22,500 nt of DNA from Stramonita haemastoma (Eukaryota; Mollusca; Gastropoda; Neogastropoda; Muricidae): contig CM060318.1 in NCBI GenBank assembly GCA_030674155.1, forward strand, positions 75,119,077 through 75,141,576. Reading direction: 5' to 3'. Below the pieces are notes generated by a model that was not told where the DNA came from, ran no database searches, and saw only the letters and a list, made by a program, of their open reading frames with translations. Shown piece after piece: positions 19,925-22,500 of this stretch. The position numbers and the translations under genes were made by a program. The number at the start of each line of letters is the position of its first letter. Position 1 is the first letter of the stretch.

Positions 19925-20215
19925 AACGTTCCTTGTGATTTGGAGGTAAAACTATGGCCAGAATGCCAGTCTCTCAGCCAGAGGCCTACTAATAAAGCAG
20001 TCACTGCCAGACCTCCCCCATAAATCTGGGTAATCCTCATTACGCGGCCGCATCCTCGGGGAAATGATTGTAGTGTGTCTGGAATGTGGCAGGGTATTTG
20101 TCTTCACAATTTGTGCGGAACTGTTCACACTAATCACGGTGGATGGCATGACTTTTCCTGTGTTCAGGGATCAAGGTAGCAATTGATTCTGAATTGTGTT
20201 GTGCTGGTTTCCTTC
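19925..20215. repeat. dispersed repeat block D, copy 3
   Basis: Closest to copy 2: CCTTGTGATTTGGAGG, CTCTCAGCCAGAGG, GTCACTGCCAGACCTCCCCC, ATAAATCTGG, GCATCCTCGGGGAAATGATT, GTGTCTGGAATG, CACAATTTGTGCGGAACTGT. The minus-strand frame reads SVNSSAQIVKTNT, IISPRM and PDLWGRSGSDCF in one 65-codon open stretch. Confidence 0.78.
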
Positions 20216-20358
20216 ATGAAGACGGATAATGGATAGCTGTAAGAGGGAGTGAAAGTCATGGGTGTTTATGATTAAAAATGAATCGCATAGTTAAATGGTA
20301 CGGGTTTTCTTGTTTTACAAAAAGAGGTCATTTAGCTTACACCGTAGGCACTTGTAGA

Positions 20359-20566
20359 AATGTTACAGCCACAGTTATGTTTGCTTGTGCATCAACCACA
20401 ACGCTTGTTGGTTATTTTTTCTGGTGCATCAACCCCATTAATTGTCACTAGTGTATCAACCACAGTTAAGTTTACTGGCGCATCAGCCACAGTTAAGTTT
20501 CCTGGTGCATCAACCACAGTTATGTCTACTGGTACCTCAACCACCGTAATGTTTTCAGGTGTATCG
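20359..20566. repeat. 27-bp minisatellite, eight units
   Basis: The unit is GGTGCATCAACCACAGTTA plus AGTTTACT. The GCA(TCA) anchor lies at 20362, 20389, 20426, 20453, 20480, 20507, 20534 and 20561, that is, 27 bases apart except for one 37-base step. Because 27 is a multiple of three, both strands can stay open: TGASATVKF-type nonapeptides on the plus strand and NLTVVDAPV-type on the minus. Neither has a recognisable gene around it. Confidence 0.9.
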
Positions 20567-20995
20567 AAGTGAAAGACAGCATCACGCCAAGGCTGGTGGA
20601 TCGGCACCAGTATGGAGGTACCAGCCTCTGCAAAAGCTTTGCTCTACCAGTGAAAATTCAGTGCTACTTATGCTGGCATCAGTCCATTCACCATGCAGGC
20701 TAAGCCCATTTTCTGGTTTTGTGTTGTCCTCAATGTAACCCAGCCCTAGTGGTGATGTGTATAATAATGTTCTTATTCAAATCTGCTATATCATCCTGTT
20801 CACTGTGCCTAATGCGTACTTTTCTATTTAAAAATAGGGGCTGTTTTAATGATTTCTGTTGGTAAAAATAAACAAACAAGAACATTTGACAGAGTTTAGC
20901 AAAGATACAAAACCACAGGCACAGATACAGACAGAACTAGCTGATATACAAACACACAGACTCCAACAGACAAACTTACGAAGAGTCATACACAT
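20567..20995. other. no gene recognised; may include weak repeat E copy 2
   Basis: Contains TGGTTTTGTGTTGTCCTC at about 20715 (see 18840-19100). No coding motif seen. Confidence 0.35.
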
Positions 20996-21005
20996 ACATA
21001 CGAGT

Positions 21006-21069
<64 letters not shown>

Positions 21070-21138
21070 ACGCCCCTCTCACACACACACACACACACAT
21101 CTCTCTCTCTCACACTAAACACGGACACATAGATAGAC

Positions 21139-21173
<35 letters not shown>

Positions 21174-21178
21174 AAGAC

Positions 21179-21270
<92 letters not shown>
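20996..21270. repeat. compound (CA)n-(GATA/GACA)n-(GA)n microsatellite
   Basis: CA arrays (21007-21067 and 21079-21100) separated by CTCTCAC sequence, then GATA/GACA (21129-21180), then a nearly pure GA array (21181-21269). Long open frames across it are artefacts. Confidence 0.97.
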
Positions 21271-21379
21271 AGCACATTGCTGACGATAACAACCTCGCCA
21301 TGAAGCTCACAAAATACCTAAGCATCACTGCTCAGTGCAGCCTCTACTCCAACCTAGTTATCCTCCCAATCTGAACCAT

Positions 21380-21570
21380 TGTACACAGTTCCCTCCCCTG
21401 CCAGGTCAATGTCCCCACGCGGCCAAAGACAAAAAATATCCAGAGTATTTCCATAACTTCATTCCCACCAGGGAAAAAAGAGCATTTTCCCCTGGTGACA
21501 AATGGCCCCCATAATAACCTGGCACCACCGCATCCATCCTCCATCCTACCAGTAGATCACGCCAGACACG
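21380..21570. repeat. dispersed repeat block A, copy 2
   Basis: Counterpart of 14545-14750: GCCAGGTCAATG, CTTCATTCCCACCAGGGAAA, CCCCTGGTGACAAATGGCCC and CATAATAACCTGGCACCACC. Here block A is followed 140 bases later by block B, an arrangement not seen at the first copy. Confidence 0.68.
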
Positions 21571-21710
21571 TAACCTGGGCATTACCGTGTAAAACAGGCC
21601 CTTTGTCCGAGAGAGTACACTGTCTCAATGTGGATAGCAGAGCGAACGTGGCAGTGAGCGTGGGGAGGTTATTGCCAAAAAGCCTCACCCATCTCCACCG
21701 TATTGTTGTA

Positions 21711-22063
21711 GGTCTTGTTAGGCGTTCCCCAGCTTAACATACGATGGGTCAGCGAGAATATACATTCAAGTCCTATCCATCACATGTGGGGATCACGGTG
21801 AGGGTGTAAACACACACAGGAGGGGGAAATGTTTGCCTGTATGGCTTATTTCAAGTACCTCACCTTATAAGTTGTCATACTCAGACCTCAGAGGATTTTT
21901 TAAAACTCCTTTTACAAAAGATTGAAGGTTGATACGCTAAGAGGTTGTCATGGATAAAGACAATCTCAGCATAATGTTCTAAATCGTAATAACATTTTAA
22001 TGTAGGTCTTGCCACTTAGCCTACATCAATAATTGACGAAGGTTTGGCTGGGGCCAGATGCAG
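21711..22063 (+). repeat. dispersed repeat block B, copy 2
   Basis: Counterpart of 11121-11433: GCGTTCCCCAGCTTAACATA, AGACCTCAGAGG, GGTTGTCATGG, ACAATCTCAGCATAA, AACATTTTAATGTAGG, GCCACTTAGC, CATCAATAATTGACGAAG, GGGGCC. Confidence 0.72.
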
Positions 22064-22394
22064 TATTATTCATGATGCCTATGGCTACTCGTTGCGATAC
22101 TGAAGGCTTGACGCCAGTTTGAATTGTTCTTTTCCAATGTCACACATAATTTCCAGTTTCAGCTTGGAGGTAGCTGTTGCGACTGCTATAAGAGCATGTT
22201 TTGTTTAGTCTGACAGATCAGAGGTTCATTGGCTAGATTGAATTTGGGTTTAGTCTGAAGTACTCCAAGTTTACTACGAATTATATTTTCCATTCCTCGG
22301 CTAGAGCTCTGATGTTCACCATAATGGTGAAGCTTTAATGGGACCGTTTCTTACCCACCATTAAGGCAGCTGCATTCCAACTTCGGGGATGGTG
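22064..22394. other. no gene recognised; contains short perfect inverted repeat
   Basis: TTCACCAT-A-ATGGTGAA at 22315-22331 is a perfect palindrome with a one-base centre, and CTTTAATGG is partly complementary to CCACCATTAAG just after it. No open frame of interest. Confidence 0.4.
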
Positions 22395-22500
22395 TCTAGA
22401 CACGACACATGTGTGCATGTAATTTGACAAAAAATGTTATCTGTTCCCACCGGCACAAAATGGTCTACTTTTCTGAAAGGTGGAACGGTTTTTAATGTGT
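22395..22500 (+). repeat. dispersed repeat W, copy 2, cut by window edge
   Basis: GTGTGCATGTAATTTG, CTGTTCCCACCGGCACAAAA, TGGTCTACTTTTCTGAAA and GGTTTTTAATGTGT follow the order of 4797-4912. The element continues beyond the window. Confidence 0.55.

Noticed and set aside
20859..21374. 171-codon frame with His/Thr, Asp/Arg and Arg/Glu repeats
   Set aside because: It runs through CA, GACA and GA arrays; the non-repeat ends show no domain or coding bias.

Overview
This window looks like intergenic, repeat-dominated nuclear DNA of a metazoan. A mollusc, probably a marine gastropod, is the best guess. That guess rests on the very dense long CA/GT, GA/CT, GACA and ATT microsatellites, the tRNA-derived SINEs, the RNase H-bearing LINE fragment and the GCGCTATATAAAT-type element tail; it is inference, not a taxonomic result. 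I find no intact host gene, no rRNA, no functional tRNA gene, no CRISPR array and nothing prokaryotic. Most long open frames here are artefacts of dinucleotide and trinucleotide repeats that happen to lack stops.

Layout. 1-0.85 kb: CA/CG and C-rich tracts, then a degenerate 65-100 bp minisatellite. 0.97-1.2 kb: a tRNA-derived SINE. 1.49-2.33 kb: the 3' end of a LINE on the minus strand, with an open RNase H domain and a zinc-binding CCHC-like tail, cut off by a GT/GA/GACA microsatellite. 2.5-4.5 kb: a diverged head of a longer repeat, TTC and ATT/ATC arrays (the latter grown on a retroelement tail) and a second copy of the 0.2 kb repeat. 5.7-8.6 kb: a head-to-tail tandem duplication of a unit of about 1.49 kb. 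9.50-9.84 kb: a decayed 3' end of a second LINE reverse transcriptase, with frameshifts. 11.1-12.5, 14.5-14.8, 17.1-18.4, 19.9-20.2 and 21.4-22.1 kb: a mosaic of at least four unnamed repeat blocks (A, B, C, D), each present two or three times. 14.9-15.7 kb: a 70-76 bp minisatellite interrupted by a SINE with a clear target-site duplication. 16.8-16.9 kb: a reverse transcriptase palm fragment. 20.36-20.57 kb: a regular 27-bp minisatellite.

The best-supported observations are the SINE with its target-site duplication, the 1.49 kb tandem duplication, three independent LINE coding fragments, and the A-D repeat mosaic. I found no convincing new biological system. All repeat relationships were read by eye, so boundaries are approximate.
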